Assembly: GCF_003185655.1 (NCBI RefSeq)
Contig: NZ_QHJQ01000002.1
Span: forward strand, 1 to 64,000
Direction: 5' to 3'
Length of the DNA: 64,000 nucleotides
Source: Coraliomargarita sinensis
GTDB taxonomy: Bacteria > Verrucomicrobiota > Verrucomicrobiia > Opitutales > Coraliomargaritaceae
A program made the translations under genes and the position numbers. The notes under the pieces were generated by a model. The model was not told where the DNA came from. It made no database searches and was given only the letters and a program-made list of their open reading frames with translations. Every line of letters begins with the position of its first letter. Position 1 is the stretch's first letter. This document shows positions 63,034 through 64,000 of this stretch, piece after piece.

Positions 63034-64000
63034 TTACATCTTTTCCAGCGTGCGGATACCCAGTAATTCGAGGCCGGTTTTCAGAACTGTGCGTGTTCGG
63101 GCACAGAGTAGCAGCCGGCGTGCTTTAATCTCCGGCTCATCCACCAGAACACGGTCGGCGTTGTTGAAACTGCTGTAGGCGCTGGCCAGTTCGTACAGGT
63201 AAGTGCAGAGGAAGTGGGGGCGCAAGTCGTTCAGCGTCAGTTCCAGCGCGTTGACAAAGCCCATCAGCTTCCGGGCGAGCGCATGCTCGGGCTCGGTTTC
63301 AAGCGGACTGGCCTCGGCAAAGCTGTCTTCGGGGCTCGCTCCCCCTTTCCGGAAGATGCTGTTGATCCGGGCGACCGCATAAAGAAGGTAGGGTGCGGTG
63401 TTCCCTTCAAAGCTGAGCATACGGTTCCAGTCGAAGACATAATCCTGCGTGCGATTGCTGCAAAGGTCGGCGTATTTGAGTGCGCCGATGCCGACGGCAT
63501 CGGCGATATCGCGCCGCTCGTCTTCCGAGAGGTCGGCATTCTTTTCCGTGACCACGGAATAAGCGCGTTCGCGGGCCTCATCCAGGAGGGCCTGGAGTTT
63601 GATCGATTCCCCGGACTTGGTTTTGAAGGGTTTTTTATCCTCGCCCAGAATCGTGCCCCACCAGACGTGGCTCATCTCGGGCAATGGATAGCCCTTGGCC
63701 TTAAACCATTTCTCCGTGGTCAGAAAGAGCTGCTGGAAGTGGTCCTGCTGACGCGCGTCGGTCAGGTAGATCACCTCGTCGGCCTTGAATTCTTCCACGC
63801 GGTAGAGAATGGTGGCGAGGTCGGTGGTGGCGTAGTTGGAGGCGCCGTCTTTCTTGCGAATATTGAAGGGGTAGGGGCGTTCGTTGTCGCGGGCAAATTT
63901 TTTTACCTCGTCGTGCCAGACCACCAGTGCGCCTTCACTCTCTTCGGCCAGACCGGCATCGGTGAGCTCCTCGTAGATGCGCTCGACTTTGTCGCGGTAG
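63034..64000 (-). CDS. argS: Arginyl-tRNA synthetase, C-terminal part (runs off window end)
   Basis: The frame continues to the window edge (starting YRDKVERIYEEL at 64000), so the N-terminal catalytic HIGH region lies outside. Visible are YATTDLATILYRVEEFKADE, SHVWWGTILGEDKKPFKTKS (KMSKS-loop equivalent, as commonly degenerate in ArgRS), GIGALKYADLCSNRTQDYVF, YLLYAVARINSIFRK and the anticodon-binding DALRB domain with AYSSFNNADRVLVDE near the end. It charges tRNA-Arg with arginine. The C-terminus GLELLGIRTLEKM is the family's usual ending. Confidence 0.95.
   Translation of the reverse strand, partial: YRDKVERIYEELTDAGLAEESEGALVVWHDEVKKFARDNERPYPFNIRKKDGASNYATTDLATILYRVEEFKADEVIYLTDARQQDHFQQLFLTTEKWFKAKGYPLPEMSHVWWGTILGEDKKPFKTKSGESIKLQALLDEARERAYSVVTEKNADLSEDERRDIADAVGIGALKYADLCSNRTQDYVFDWNRMLSFEGNTAPYLLYAVARINSIFRKGGASPEDSFAEASPLETEPEHALARKLMGFVNALELTLNDLRPHFLCTYLYELASAYSSFNNADRVLVDEPEIKARRLLLCARTRTVLKTGLELLGIRTLEKM

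Overview
The window looks like a marine, polysaccharide-degrading member of the Verrucomicrobiota, most likely Opitutae/Puniceicoccales (Coraliomargarita/Lentimonas-like). This is an inference from gene content: four sulfatases, an alpha-L-fucosidase, a heparinase II/III-type lyase, two PEP-CTERM proteins, a DUF481 outer-membrane protein and weak Shine-Dalgarno signals. No rRNA or tRNA gene was found. The only clear stable RNA gene is a tmRNA on the minus strand at 7390-7736.

Layout. 1-7.2 kb is accessory: the 5' end of an ISL3-type transposase, a GH9-like glycoside hydrolase, a GH29 C-terminal remnant, a large PDZ/DUF6288-like secreted protein and a divergent GntR/LacI-type regulator. 7.4-30.8 kb is mostly housekeeping: ssrA, a prepilin, mdh, DAHP synthase, ygfZ, HU, leuC-leuD, a Pmp3/YqaE peptide, ExbB/ExbD, DoxX, a SIS protein, a nitronate monooxygenase-like enzyme, an AEC transporter, ilvA, a PEP-CTERM protein, hrpB, a DUF481 protein and ilvB. 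Just upstream of hrpB lies gene debris, including a 141-bp partial copy of hrpB itself.

31-46 kb is a carbohydrate region: a heparinase-like lyase, a Tat-exported phosphoesterase, an esterase, a second PEP-CTERM protein, then a compact minus-strand cluster of sulfatase, GH29 fucosidase, three more sulfatases and a DUF6807/PmoA-like protein. A sodium:solute symporter lies just beyond it. The cluster fits use of a sulfated, fucose-containing algal polysaccharide (inference). 46-64 kb holds a YmdB-like phosphoesterase, a secreted cysteine/lysine-rich repeat protein, a CheY-small protein-PilB/GspE operon, a peroxiredoxin-response regulator pair, hisG, the putrescine genes aguB-aguA, a PhoD phosphatase, two tandem HtrA-like proteins (one with its catalytic triad apparently lost) and the C-terminal part of argS.

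The most striking structure is the dispersed palindromic repeats. Two unrelated REP-like families each bracket their own REP-associated tyrosine transposase (RAYT). Family A (GTGGCGTG...CTTGT hairpins, five paired copies at 22.5-39.3 kb) flanks the RAYT gene at 34168-34722. Family B (GTAGCCGAAG hairpins, three clusters at 51.5-59.9 kb) flanks the RAYT gene at 59170-59685. Family A stems differ by compensatory changes, which supports selection on structure. At least three further palindrome families have no transposase in the window.
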